Shown here in pieces: positions 13,660-25,553 of a stretch of DNA of 64,000 nucleotides. This stretch comes from Diplolepis rosae (taxonomy: Eukaryota; Arthropoda; Insecta; Hymenoptera; Diplolepididae). Each line of letters begins with the position of its first letter. The stretch's first letter is position 1. The translations under genes were made by a program, and so were the position numbers. The stretch covers positions 1,655,001-1,719,000 of the forward strand of contig JAPYXD010000695.1 of the NCBI GenBank assembly GCA_030998225.1, written 5' to 3'. The notes under the pieces are model-generated. The model made no database searches. It worked only from the letters and a program-made list of their open reading frames with translations, and was not told the DNA's origin.

Positions 13660-14500
13660 GCCTTTTCCCTAGATTTTTGGCTAGACTCACCTCTCTCCCT
13701 CTTTATTTTTCTCACTCTCTCGCCGGTCCCAGGCCGATCGTCGTAACTTGACCGTACAAAGCCGGCTGATCAACGTGCACTATTTTTTATACACGTAATT
13801 TAGTCTATTTCTCGTAATCGTGTCGGCCGGTTTACCTTCTCCGGTTTAAAACCCTCACTCGTGCGCCGCTCTATGTCGCGCGAACTTGCGGGCTTGCGGG
13901 CGCAACTGGCGGAGGCGGCCGGTCGCGTAGGCGGAGAAGATCGCGGATGCTGTAAGCCAGACCACGCGCCAGCCGCCAGCGAGTGGCTCCTTTTGCCCGG
14001 ACAGTGGCGCCTCTGTAGCCGACCGTCGCAAGCTCGCAAGGTGCCAGACGCGAACGTAGAGAGAGTGAAAGAGATAGAGACTGTGGAAAAGCTAGATAGA
14101 ATGATTCCCTACAAAACAAGAGCAAAAAGGACCGATAGGTCCGAGGAGCTTGCGACGGAGTCATCCGTTGGTGGGGGAAGAACATGGAGAACAAGAGAGA
14201 GCCGCAAAGTGTCCGTACAGCGGAAAAGAGAAGGACACGTGAAACGTTCTCGGGTCGAATCGTCCGCTCTCGTCTCCCCGAGAAGAGTTAGACTGAGCTT
14301 GCGACGAAGGAGGTGGGAAGGAGGGGGAGCTCTACTTTCTCACGTTCAAGTTTCTCAAACACGTCTAGCTTCCCGTGCGTGAATCCCTGTCCATGTGTTT
14401 CTAAACAAGGACATCCTCAAGGATCTCCGGGTGGCGGGCCACGTAGTCGTGTCCGTGAGCTTCCGAGGCGGAAGCTCAGGAGAAGGATATTCTCAGGAGT
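13660..14500. other. GC-rich island, possibly untranslated exon or promoter
   Basis: The most GC-rich block of the first half of the window, with abrupt AT-rich borders. A 173-codon frame (+, 13861-14382) and a 107-codon frame on the other strand overlap here. Both are Arg/Ser-rich, match no domain I know, and the block holds GAGA-like purine repeats (about 14057-14082). Long open frames on both strands are expected where GC is high, so I do not call a gene. A CpG-rich promoter or 5' UTR of a gene outside the window is plausible. Confidence 0.3.
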
Positions 14501-14699
14501 GGGGGTCTCAAACAAAAACTTCTCAAACATTATTTTTTTTATTTTCTTTTCCTGATTTTATTATCCATAGTCATTAATGGATTCAATCAAAGTCTTAATA
14601 CAGTTTTTGAAAAATAAGAACTATTTTACCAACTATAATACAAATCTTTTACGGTTTTTAAAAAATTGTACCGAATTATTTTCTTAAGTTAAAGAAGCG

Positions 14700-15740
14700 G
14701 AACTTATCGTAGATCTGAGATGAGAATAATTCGGAAGTAAAGCGCGCGAAAAAATAAGATTGCTAATTTGCCTATTCTCCGAGGAGAGAAGAAGAGGGAG
14801 AAATTGCTGCAGCCATGCGCGAGAAGCAAAGAGAGAAGGTGGCTGACCTTTTCGGTGGATTGGAAAAGGACGAATGGGGATATGTGTATCGGTGTTGGTC
14901 GAGTGCGATGGACGATAGTGAATTGGTGGTAGTGAGGGGTCACGTGGTTGTGTTGGTGTCCCAAAGAAAAATCGCTTGTCGTTTGTGGGGGTGTGTCCGT
15001 GTGTACTAAGGGTTTCTTTGGAGCTGTGTGAGTGAAAGGGTTGCTGGACGGTGGCGAGCTCTTGCTTAGGTGGCCGATAACGGTACTAACTAAGAGAGAT
15101 TTACCCAACCCCTTCTTATCTGACGCACCCCTACGATACCACCCTTTACCCGGCAACCGCTCTTTCATCTCCACTGACCTCCGAACCAAGATGCTCTTTC
15201 CATCACAACAGTTATTGATTCAACTCACATCAGAATTCACAATCATTCCTCAATTTAAATTTAAAATAAGTTTCTTTCAAAAATAATATTTCTCACGACT
15301 AAGGTCCATTTGCAGTTAAAAATCATTTCTACCCCTATATATAAAATATTTCCTTTTTTTTCCTCCTGGAATGATTAAAATAATTTTTTTTTTCATTTAC
15401 TTTTAATTCAGTACTGATTGAAATTTTGATTGTTAGGAAAATTTAATTGGTTTTTTTCTTCTTAAATATGGATTATTTGAATTAGAAAATAGACCCTCGA
15501 GATGGCCTTGAACATTTGATGACGTCAGATTGGTCAATAGAGCTGTATGACTTGAAATCTCGACGACCCCCCGCACCCCCTTCGATATGGTATTTCCCCT
15601 TCCCGACGGTTATTCCAACCCCGAAGGCCGCTTATCACCCCAATCTACCCTTGCTCGGTAGCAGCGCGCAAAGCTCTCGATCAGCTGTTGGTATTTTTAT
15701 CCCCCGCAGTTTTTAAGGTCACTTGTTGCTTTTTAACCTG
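14700..15740. promoter_or_regulatory. candidate regulatory region with CRE and CCAAT-like sites
   Basis: Moderately GC-rich sequence with no convincing gene. At 15520-15527 there is a perfect CRE palindrome TGACGTCA, followed one base later by ATTGGTCAAT (15529-15538), an inverted CCAAT-type box. At 15684-15735 lies a block with TAAGGTCACTTGTTGCTT (15714-15731) that recurs at 19051-19068. A 161-codon frame on the minus strand (14704-15189) lacks recognisable domains. The regulatory assignment is inference from motif content. Confidence 0.3.
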
Positions 15741-16390
15741 CAAAGCCGCAGAAAAGCCCACGATTCTGGTGTTTTGCGCTGCGATGCATTCTTCAAATTT
15801 CTATTTTGAATTTCAATCTAGCAAGCATCTGGTTGGTATTTTTTGTCTGTCGAATTAGCCGTTGTTATTAAACCACAGTCGAGACTGATTCGGAAAGGAT
15901 AATTTACTGGAAGTGCGATATAATGTGTTAGAAGGGAAAAATGAATGTCGAACGTCGAATATTTGTAACTGAATTTGTCGTGAATGTAAATTTTTATGTT
16001 CATGTTTGGGTGAACGATGTATGAATGTACTTTCACTGACCGTGATTGTTTTTATTGAGAGAGGGGAGGGAAAGAGGATGAGGGAGTGAGAGAGAGAGGA
16101 TGAGACGACAAGTGAATTCATGATAAATAAAATAATTGTATAAGCAAATTATATTATTGAAAGTGTTTTAATACGATCTGCAAACGATTCGTGAAATGAA
16201 ATAGAATTTATATAACCACAAGAAGGGATTTGTCTTTTACGTGGAAATGGACTTTTTATTTAATTGTTCATTTCAATTCAACTTATTATTACTTCTAGTT
16301 TATTTTATATTTCTTCTCTAATGAAGGTTTTGGATAGAATTTGATCTCGTGCTATTCCATTATATTCTGCACCAATCACAAATTTTAATC

Positions 16391-17398
16391 CGAACTTAAA
16401 AACCTAGAATTGGCTTAAGACTTATTTGGATTGAGTTCCGAGGGAATACGTGGATTATGTCGAATTGACTTCCAAAAAACACAATTTTAAAAAGTTACAA
16501 TCTTAATTCAAAACATTTTCAAACTTGAGTCTTTTTGGAAATTAATTCGAACAAATCCGAAATTAATCAGTGGAACATTTAAAAATCGACTTAAGGTAGT
16601 TGATCCACGCAAATTATACCTCGAGCAAAAATAGATAATTTTGCTTTCAAGAATAGCAATATTATTATTGAAGGGCCAATTCGAAAGAGAAAAGATTATT
16701 TTTTACGAAAAAAATTTTAAATGCAGAAAAATAATGCATTTAACAAATTTTACTTTTGCCCGAACTTTTTTTCTTACCTCTTCAAGCCAAATTTAAAAAA
16801 ATGATGTGATTCTAATAAATCACAAATAATTTTTTTAGGAAAAAGAATCTTCAGAAATTAACCGTTTCCAATTTTCTAAAATTAATAATTTATTACCAAA
16901 TTCAGCAATTTGTTTATAAGAATTTTGTTTTAGAAAATTGTTTTTTAATCGTTTCAGCCGTTAAAGAATTTATTTTCAAAAATCGGGAACGGTTAAGTTG
17001 TGAAGATTCTTTTTCCTGAAAAAATGATACGTGATTTATTAGAATCGCATAATTTTTTAAAATTTGGTATTAAGCGATAAGAAAATAGTTTGGGTAAAAA
17101 TAAAACTTGTTAAATGCATTATTTTTTGCATTTCAAATTCTTTTCATGGAAAAGCATCTTTTTTCTTTCAAATTAGCCCTTCAAAAATAATATTACTATT
17201 CTTAAAAGCAAAATTAACTATTTTTGCCTGATGTCTAGTTTTTGTGGATGAACTACCTTAATCCACGTGTTCTCTCGGAACTCAATTTGAACAAATCCGA
17301 CACTAATTTGAGGTACAATTTCTATCCATAGAAATTTGTGCGTTCACTCTAAATTCAGTCCAAATAAATCTTAAGGCTATTTGAGGTTTATAAGTTCG
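16391..17398. repeat. outer inverted repeat hosting a nested element
   Basis: The left arm (16391-16465) carries GAACTTAAAAACCTAGAATT, GGCTTAAGACTTATTTGGA and TTGAGTTCCGAGGGAATACG. The right arm (about 17262-17398) is their reverse complement with a longer internal segment, so the left arm seems to have lost some sequence. The two arms flank the TTAA-bounded element at 16595-17257, so the older inverted repeat probably received the inner element as an insertion. No coding capacity. Confidence 0.6.
16595..17257. mobile_element. TTAA-flanked palindromic element (piggyBac-like miniature element)
   Basis: TTAA occurs at 16591-16594 and 17258-17261. The element begins GGTAGTTGATCCAC and ends GTGGATGAACTACC, which are inverted repeats with one difference. 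The whole 663 bp is a long imperfect palindrome: motifs such as GCATTATTTTTGCATTT, CTTTTTCCTGAAAAAATGAT and AGCCCTTCAAAAATAATATT recur inverted in the other half. TTAA duplication is the hallmark of piggyBac-type transposition, so I infer a non-autonomous piggyBac-like element. No transposase is encoded. Confidence 0.7.
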
Positions 17399-18789
17399 AA
17401 TTGGATTCAAATTAATATAATATTAGATGTAATGTGAAAATATTATTTTTTGAAGTCATAATAATATATTTCTTGTGTGTATGTCGTTGTTGCATTAGTA
17501 TTGTATGCAAATTGAATTCATTCATATTATTATAACGTATTCTGGTAGAAATTAATTTTTTAACAATCAATTAAGCAATATTAATTATGTTGAGCAATAA
17601 TAATCATATTGAACAATGTTTATTTACTATTGGTGAATGATTTTGATTTTCACTAATAAATCATAAAAAGATTTATTGCTAAATTAAAAATGATCTTTTA
17701 TTTAAGATATTTCCTTGATTACTACATTATTAAAGACTCATAAATATGTCTGTTAAAGTAGAGATTTACACAAAAATGTGATCAATTGTATTGAAATATC
17801 TACTAGAGTTTTTTTTGCATTTATCACGGCAATGTAGCAATTAGTTTTCCCAATGATATTCTTTATGAGTCAAGAATATAATGTCTAAATTGAAAATAAT
17901 ATAATTCATAACATTAAATAATTAATAATATTTTAAATATTAGTATCTTATCCAATCGAATTATTCTACTGACAAGGAGTTGAAATTTATAGAAATGATT
18001 TACAATTAGAAAAATAAAGTTATATCTCAAAAGCTTTCAATGAAAATGTTATATTACCTTGAAATAAATTATTGACATCTCCATTTTCGATAAATTCCAA
18101 TATATATTATGGTTCGATAATAAATTAGCATTACAATTTGTCCAACCTATAATTTTATTTTTAATAAAAATTTCTATACGCAAAAAAATATTAATACTTA
18201 ATACTTACGATTCGTTCAAGAATAAAACTACGTATATTTGTTTGATAAAGAAAATTTTTAATCAATCATTGTAAAAAAGGCCTCAGAAAATTTTGCAAAA
18301 ACACCTTCATATAATTAACACATTAGCTGAAAAATAATCAGTATTTTGAAAATTGTCGTAAAAATTATGACAGTTCTCAAGGTAGTTGCCTCGAAGGGAA
18401 ATAGATCAGTCAAAATTATTAAATTATGCTTTTCGGAATTCCAATTTTTTTATTGATATCATTCAGAAACAAAAAGATTTTTATTCTTTCAACGCTTATT
18501 TTGTATTTCACATATTTTGGTTAAAAAATGGAATTTTTGATTTTCAATACTGTTTTCTGAAATCAAAACATACAATATACATCTTGTCAAATAATATCCT
18601 AGTAACAATTCGTAGACCTCATTCAGACAAATAATTTTCCATCTTAAAGTTTTTTTCTTATCTCTCATATTTTGATTAAAAAATGGAATTGTTGAATTTT
18701 AGTGGTATTTTTTAAACTAAAACGAAAAAAATACATTTTATAAGAAACTGTATCAGGTAAAATTTGTACACTTTATTGAAGTAAAAACC
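17399..18789. other. unassigned AT-rich region
   Basis: Very AT-rich, with no recognised gene or strong repeat. A short motif CAAGGTAGTTGCCTCG at about 18379-18394 recurs with one change at about 46641-46656 in similarly anonymous DNA; this may mark the edge of another dispersed repeat. Confidence 0.35.
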
Positions 18790-18895
18790 GTTTTTTCGGA
18801 CAGGGTGTCTCAAAACGTAAAAATTTGATGAAAATTCCGAAAGTGATTCTTCACACAAAACCAATACCTTCTCACATGATGAGAATGTAAATACA
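18790..18895 (-). repeat. terminal fragment of dispersed repeat C
   Basis: Reverse-complement match to the first ~100 bp of the elements at 23431 and 56186. It ends with the terminal motif CATGATGAGAATGT (18875-18888) and includes the AACCAATACCTTCTCA and CTCAAAACGTAAA blocks. Only the end is present, so the copy is truncated. Confidence 0.75.
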
Positions 18896-18899
18896 CTTT

Positions 18900-19480
18900 T
18901 AAGCTATTTGAGTAATTCCTCGTGTTACTATAAAGGGGAGCTTTCCCAGTTCAGTAGTAAAAGTTCTTCTTGGTGCGGCCTAAGAATGTGCCACCCCCAA
19001 TTCCTGAATGCAATACCCAATCACTGGCTGGTATTTTTATTCGCAGATTCTAAGGTCACTTGTTGCTTGTTTAGTTATGTCGACGTATATATAGGCGTCA
19101 CTACATATGAACAAGTCTTTCATGCATGGAAGCTCATGCATTTGTCGAAGCTACACCCACATTAGTTTATGTGTATCCACACATAAATACAAATACTGGC
19201 AGAACATTGAACCGATAGGTGGATGCCCTGCCGATTTTATTTTCTCTCACTATACTACCCTTACAATCCCAAGCGCAACACTATTTTCCCCTCTTTTTAC
19301 CCTTTTTGCTAACCCGTTCGAGTTTTGGCGTTGCGGTTTTTTTGCGCAGCTTTCCCTACTCCGCGTTGCTGGCATTTGTTTGCCTCGAAAGCTTCCTTTC
19401 TTCCTCACGTCATTACGTTCTCTTATTTCTTCTTACGCTTCAAAAATCTGACGTGAGACGTATATTTGGATTTTGATTTC
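18900..19480. other. GC-richer island with repeated regulatory-like block
   Basis: Less AT-rich than its surroundings. It contains a block (19022-19070: CTGGTATTTTTAT, CGCAG, then TAAGGTCACTTGTTGCTT) that closely matches 15684-15735. Two overlapping frames of 85 and 114 codons occur without recognisable domains. I favour a promoter, enhancer or untranslated exon over coding sequence, with low certainty. Confidence 0.3.
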
Positions 19481-21043
19481 ACATCCCTTTCCTTTATCCA
19501 GTGTTTAAATTTGTAATTAAAAAAAAAAAATTTCTTTGTCATATCAAGAGAGAAAATAATCAAGTTTTGGAAGCGAAAATCTCATTCGTTTGGTTATTTG
19601 AAAATTTGATGTGTAACTGGAGTAAATAGTTAATGTTGGTTGGTAAAACGATTTCGACGAACAAAAGTTAATTATATTTGACAGGTACTGAATAGACATT
19701 GACAATAAAAAATCAATTACTCTGGATTCAAAAAATATTACAAAATATATTTTCTTTTGGATGGCTGAACTAAAGTATGAAATAATCTCAGTTATACATT
19801 TATCGTGTGAAAATTAAATATCATGAGAAATAGACAAAATTGAGGCGAAGTAGAAAAACCTATTCTAATTGCACTTTAGTACATTTAATTATTTATGTTC
19901 GTAAATAATTTATAATCAAGAAAGTAAGATGAAAATTAACCTTTTAATACTGATCCCAATATGAAATTATCTATCTTCATTCCACAATATGAAGTTTGAT
20001 AAATAATAAATTAAGGGCATAAAACATTCATAAAATCACTTTCTTTGCAAAATTCAAGGTCGAAATTTCATAAATTTATTAAGGGTATGTGTTACTATCG
20101 GAAATAATTAAAATTATCAAATAAAAATCACAAAAAAGTAGAGAGAAAAATTGTTTTTTTTTATGGGGATATTTTCACAAATACCCAATATTTATATCCC
20201 AATAATTTTTTTTAAAAATAGTGTTTTAGTGTAAAACATCCCTTGATATTTTAGCATATCTAAATGATTGCATAAAATAATAATTTGTTTTTCAAGTGTT
20301 GACAAATGTTCAAGAAATAATGTTTCAAAAAAGTTCAAAAAGCATTTACAAAATTCGCATTTGATAAGTCTAGTGCGAAATCAGATACGAACTAATATTG
20401 GTTCAAAATTGGTCTAATAAGATCAAGTTCTAGTATATTATTACCTTGATGGACGTGGCTTTTGGCCCAGGAGTCAATTTTCACTGGACCAAATTTTGAC
20501 ATGATGTTATGGCAATTGAAATAAATAAGATACGTTGCCAGTGTTGTTACATCATCTACCAATGCATACATACTAGTACATATACTAATAATGGCCCAAT
20601 ATTATTTGCCGAGTTTTGAAAAATCCTTTTAAAAAGTTGATGCGAATTACGTGTTACTTTTAATTTTTGAATCAAAAGAAGAATTTTTAAGTTGTTGTAC
20701 CAAATTACTTAAATTTTGGAAAGTTGCCTTCTTTTTTCATTCCACCTTTCTTGTTGATTTCTCATAATCGTTTGTTCTAAGGAAGTTTCTATGGTCCATA
20801 TTTGGTCGTTTCTTTATATCTTGAGGGTTCGAGCGGTTTCGAGTTCTTGAAATTTTGAATTGTTCAATATATTAATATGCTAAACCTCGGAAACGTGTGT
20901 AAAATTCTGCTCCATAAAACTATGATTTTATGACATAAAAGTTAAAGAAAATCGCTAGGTACTTCACATAAGAACTCATTATTCATTTATAATGTAATTC
21001 TATTTCATAGTTGTTAAGAAATACGAATGCATTTCCGTTTTAA
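19481..21043. other. unassigned AT-rich region
   Basis: No open frame of note, no inverted repeat and no family resemblance seen. Confidence 0.4.
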
Positions 21044-21045
21044 TA

Positions 21046-21644
21046 CAATGCCATGCAAAAATTTTCGGACACTCGTTTCTCGTCATTTACATAAAAGCTC
21101 TTAATTTTTGTAATACAAATCAACAAATTACTTTCTAGAAATAGCATGGAAGGTAACAAAATTCTGCATATAATACCCTAAAACGAAGTGTTCTTGTCAG
21201 TTATTTGCAAAGGAATTGCAAAAAATTAAAAGTTTTGAAGTTTCCTTAAATTATGAATGACTTTTGAAATAGTTAAGATTTTAAATTTTTTCTTTGCTTA
21301 TTATAAAGGTTAATTCAACTAAAATATAAGCAGCGTATGTAAAATATAGTGATGACTTTTAACTGTATTCTGATAAAGTTTATACTTAGAATAACAAAGT
21401 TGTGAAAATACAAAGTATTCTTATACTTGAAAAATGGATTATAAAAACTATGAAAATTGATAATCAGAAATAAAAAACAAAATATAATAGAATTATGTTT
21501 AATTTATATTTTACAAATAATTTCACAAAGCACTTTTACAATTTTTGTGTTACTTTTTTCGCAATATTTTCGTTAATATTAGAATTATAATATTATAATA
21601 ATAATGACAAAAAACAAGCGTTCGAAGACTTTTGCACTGCAGTG
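21046..21644. mobile_element. Tc1/mariner-type miniature element
   Basis: The left end reads CAATGCCATGCAAAAATTTT..CGGACACTCG and the right end is the reverse complement of CACTGCAGTGCAAAAGTCTT..CGAACGCTTG. That gives imperfect terminal inverted repeats of about 34 bp. TA lies directly outside both ends (21044-21045 and 21645-21646), as expected for a TA target duplication. The 599-bp body is AT-rich and codes for nothing recognisable, so it is an internally deleted or decayed non-autonomous Tc1-like element. The inverted repeats resemble Tc1-type termini that begin CACTGCAGTGCAAAA. Confidence 0.7.
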
Positions 21645-21649
21645 TACAT

Positions 21650-22460
21650 AAATAATAAAATAAAATTTTATTTAATTTTAAAAACGTTTCTCGAAAGATC
21701 GTTCTCTCAATGATCGATTATTTTGCAGTAGATCTTTTAAAGAATTTCTTCTCGTAATTTTAATTCTTAATCGATCTAAGAATCAATTTTTTTAATCGAT
21801 CGTTCCTAAGTTAAATTTCTACAAAAACTTGTAATAATTATTAATGGTTCTATAATTTGGAGAAATTTTCTCATATTTGAGGATGTATAGGGAGAAAAAT
21901 GTTAAAATCAAAATGATTAATTTTTATAAAATCAATAAAACATTGAAGACATTATAGATAATTTGGAAATGAATTTCTGCGTCTTGCAAGTCTTATCGAT
22001 GGACCCAGACTCGTATTTATGTGCGTACATGAAGTGGAACTGTATAGAGGGCGATTGAGTTTGGCTTGACAGTAGGAGTCTCACACATTGAAATTCTTAC
22101 ATATTGGTGTTTACACACATGTGTACGCATATATACAACAGGGTGGTTGATTTGCGAGCGTCCAGCTTCCATAGATCGACCCGCTCGATGGCATCGACTC
22201 CCCAGAGCCAGTCCTTTCTACCTTCCTATCCCATCAGCGAGGATGTATGTAGTCTACAAACACACGGGGGGAGCCGATAAGCGTGTAACCTAATTCTAAC
22301 GATCTGATGTGATCTGTGCTTAATGGTACCTCAAATCTACAACATTTCAACCAATCTTTCTCTCGAATCTTCGCTGCATGATATGCGGCTCAAAATCATT
22401 TGTATACAAGGAAAAAAATAGTTCAATAAAGTTTATAGAACTGTTTAAAGGTTAAAGATA
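21650..22460. other. unassigned region with one complex stretch
   Basis: No gene recognised. 22010-22330 is less AT-rich and non-repetitive (TACACACATGTGTACGCATA palindrome near 22107-22127, then a mixed-composition block) and could be regulatory. Confidence 0.3.
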
Positions 22461-25400
22461 CAGGTATTTACGGAACAGACTTCTGTAAAAGGGCACAGCC
22501 GAGTTTCCATGTGAAATCGGCCTTAAAATCATATAAAATTTCGCATCAACTATATGGAAGGGGTTGGCCAAGAGATGATTTTGCCAAATTTTCAGATCAT
22601 TATCTGCCATTTTAAATGAGTAATGGGGGATTTTACCATTTTCGTTTTTTTCTTTTATTAGCTAAACTAATCATAGCAAAATTTTTTAAAAAATCAGGGC
22701 TGTTTTTTCCAATAGAAGACACATTTATAAATTTTCGCAGATTATTTAATGCATAATTTGCGATGCAAAAATTTCGAAAATTTTTGCACGCAATTTTGTT
22801 CATGTTTGAATTGCGCGACCACTCTTTTGAATTATTCTATTCATTAGTTACCTATCGATGATTAAAACAGAATTTTTGCAGATTTTTGCAAGGTGTGGTC
22901 GTGGGTAAAAAAAATAAAATGCGTCAAAATACGCATTCTTCCAACATCTTACTATTAAAGCACATTTTATTATAACAGTAGACAAATGAAAAAAAATATT
23001 TATTTAGAAATCAATCTCTAATACGAATTACTGCTGAAATTTTTGCAAACATTTTACAAACTATTTTGCGAATTTTTTTTGTTGCGAAAAATCGAAATTT
23101 TTACATGCATTGTGAACAAATGGTTGATTGTCGTTATTCACAAGTCGAAGTGGTGCTGCTAAAAATATCTTTTCGTATTCTTGAATAATTTTCGAATATA
23201 CAGGTTAAATTAATTTCTCTTTGTTAAAAATAACATACTCATTTTACCATACAAGACATCGGAAATACCCTCAAATCTTCCTCCATTTACTTTACTTTTT
23301 GAAATTTTAATGAGCACAAATAATAAGAAAAGCTCGTAAATTAAATAAGTAATTAACTTGGATTTCTGGATAACAAAAAATTTTTAGCAGTTATTTTGCA
23401 TTGCAATACTTACATTTTCGTTACATTTTTACATTCTCATCATGGATGAGAAGGTATTGGTTTTATGTGAAAAATGACTTTCGAAATTTTCATCAAATCT
23501 TTACGTTTTGAGACTCCCTGAGTCAGAAAAAATGGTTTTTACGAAAGTGTCTGTCTGTCTGTCTGTAGGTCGTGTGCGGCATAACTGTTGACAGAATTAT
23601 CAGATTGAATTGAGCTTTGGTACATTTTATCGGAGCCGAAAAAGTAAGAACAAGTTCGTTAACCAGCCACATCCAATCAAAATTGAGGGATTGAGCACTA
23701 CTTTTGTGTTTTTGATAATAATTTTTTGAAAAAATCAAAAATTTCAATACTGGTTTTTGATAGTGCTCATAAATCTCTACAAATTATCCTGATAACATTT
23801 TTTGATTAAATCAAAATTAGAACTGTTACAGCATATTCAAATTCGAAAAAAGTCAATATCAAAATTCCATTTTCCAGTTAAATTATACGAAATACGAAAA
23901 TACGTTATGATACAATATTATTAAATAAATAAAGACCTACAAATTTGAATTGTAACATTTTTTCATAAGATGCATATTTTTCTTTTTAATTCAAAAAATA
24001 ACTATTGAAAATCCAAAATTCAATTTTTTAACAATAATATTCGAAATACGAAAAAAACGTAAGAATACAAAGTTGTTCGTTTCAAAAAGATCTACAAATT
24101 TTGTCTCACACAGTTTCTGATAAAAGATATATTTTTCGTTTCAATTCCAACAAATACGATTAAAATTAAAAAATTTCATTTTTTAGACAAAATATGTGAG
24201 ATACAAAAAAAACTTTTAGATAAAAAATTGTTTGGCTAAATAAGGTCTACACATTCTTATCGAGAAATTTCTCAACAGGATGTATATTTTAATTTTTTGA
24301 TTTTTAATATTGAAAAAATTCGATTTTTTTCACCAAAATATGTGAGATACGAAATAAGCGTTGTTCTGCAAAATCGTTTCCTTAAATAAAGTCTACGATT
24401 GTTTTTCCTTTTTGAGATATTTGGAAGAAAATAAATTTATCAATAATCATGTAATTTATTAAAAAGTTACAAAAATGCATACAGAAAATCGGCGCGAAGC
24501 GCGAGTGTCATGATGAGAATGTATTCCTTAAGGCCGATAGAGCCTTAAGTAAATTGAATTTCCTGTTTCACTTAAACTGAAAAAGAAACTTAGTGAATTT
24601 GAGAAAATGACTAATTTTTTATATAGTTTTGCCCGTTAAAATCTTTATTCCGTTTACTTTTTGTATTCCACTTTTATATAAAACGGAAATTTTTTGAACG
24701 GACTAAATTTTCAACAGGCAAAACCTGTATATTCGAAAATTATTCAAGAATACGAAAAGATATTTTTAGCAGCACTACTTCGACTTGCGAATAACGACAA
24801 TCAACCATTTGTTCAAAATGCATGTAAAAATTTCGACTTTTCGCAACAAAAAAAAATCGCAAAATAGTTTGCAAAATGTTTGCAAAAATTTCAGCAGTAA
24901 ACAATGTTAGAGATTGATTACCAAATAAAATTGTATCTTTCATTTGTCTACTGTTATTATTAAATGTGCTTTAATAGTAAGATGTTGGAAGAATGCGTAT
25001 TTTGATGCATTTTATTTTTTTTACCCCCGTCCACTTCTTGCAAAAATCTGCAAAAATTCTGTTTTAATCATCGATAGGTAACTAATGAATAGAATAATTC
25101 AAAAGAGTGGTCGCGCAATTCAAACATGAACAAAATTGCGTGCAAAAATTTTCGCAATTTTAGCATCGCGATTTATGCATGAAAAAATCTGCGAAAATTT
25201 ACAAATGTGTCTTCTATTGGAAAAAACAACCCGGATTTTTTTCAAAATTTTCCTATGATTAGTTTAGCTAAAAAAAGAAAAAAACGAAAATGATAAAATC
25301 CGCCATTACTCATTTAAAATGGCAGATAATGATCTGAAAATTGGGCAAAATCATCTCTTACCCAACCCCTTCCATATGGTTAATGCGAAATTTAATTTGT

Positions 25401-25553
25401 TTTTAAGGCCGATTTCACATGGAAAGCCGGCTATGCCCTTTACAGAACTTTTTATCATGAAATGCGGAATTTGCAATAATTTGTTCTATACGTTCCGCAA
25501 TTTACTTTTAAAGGTTGTGTACATTTTTTAAAACTCTGTGCCGTAAATGCCTG
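22461..25553. mobile_element. 3.1-kb foldback element with ~0.75-0.83 kb arms
   Basis: The left arm (22461-23206) and right arm (24722-25553) are reverse complements over most of their length. Shared landmarks are the terminal CAGGYATTTACGGMACAGA, GTTTCCATGTGAAATCGGCC, TTGAATTGCGCGACCACTC, TACCTATCGATGATTAAAAC and ATTCTTGAATAATTTTCG. The central spacer holds a full copy of dispersed repeat C (23431-24522). Short open frames in the arms mirror each other and are by-products of the palindrome. No transposase or target duplication recognised. Confidence 0.7.
23431..24522 (+). repeat. dispersed repeat C, full copy 1
   Basis: Bounded by ACATTCTCATCATG (23431-23444) and its reverse complement CATGATGAGAATGT (24509-24522). 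It is nearly collinear with 56186-57272, indels aside. Inside are a CTGTCTGTCTGTCTG run, a GACAAGTTCGTTAACCAGCC-like block and repeated '..GATACGAAAA..CTACAAATTT..' units about 170-200 bp apart. Close to the right end is a small hairpin GCGC-GAA-GCGC. Similarity to copy 2 continues past the right terminal motif for ~60 bp (CCTTAAGGC..GAGCCTTA). Non-coding; class unknown. Confidence 0.7.

Noticed and set aside
13861..14382. 173-codon frame in the GC-rich island
   Set aside because: Arg/Ser-rich, no known domain, overlapped by another frame on the opposite strand, and explained by locally high GC with few stop codons.
14704..15189. 161-codon minus-strand frame
   Set aside because: No recognisable domain or conserved motif; Ser/Pro/His/Thr-rich composition, with competing frames on the plus strand.
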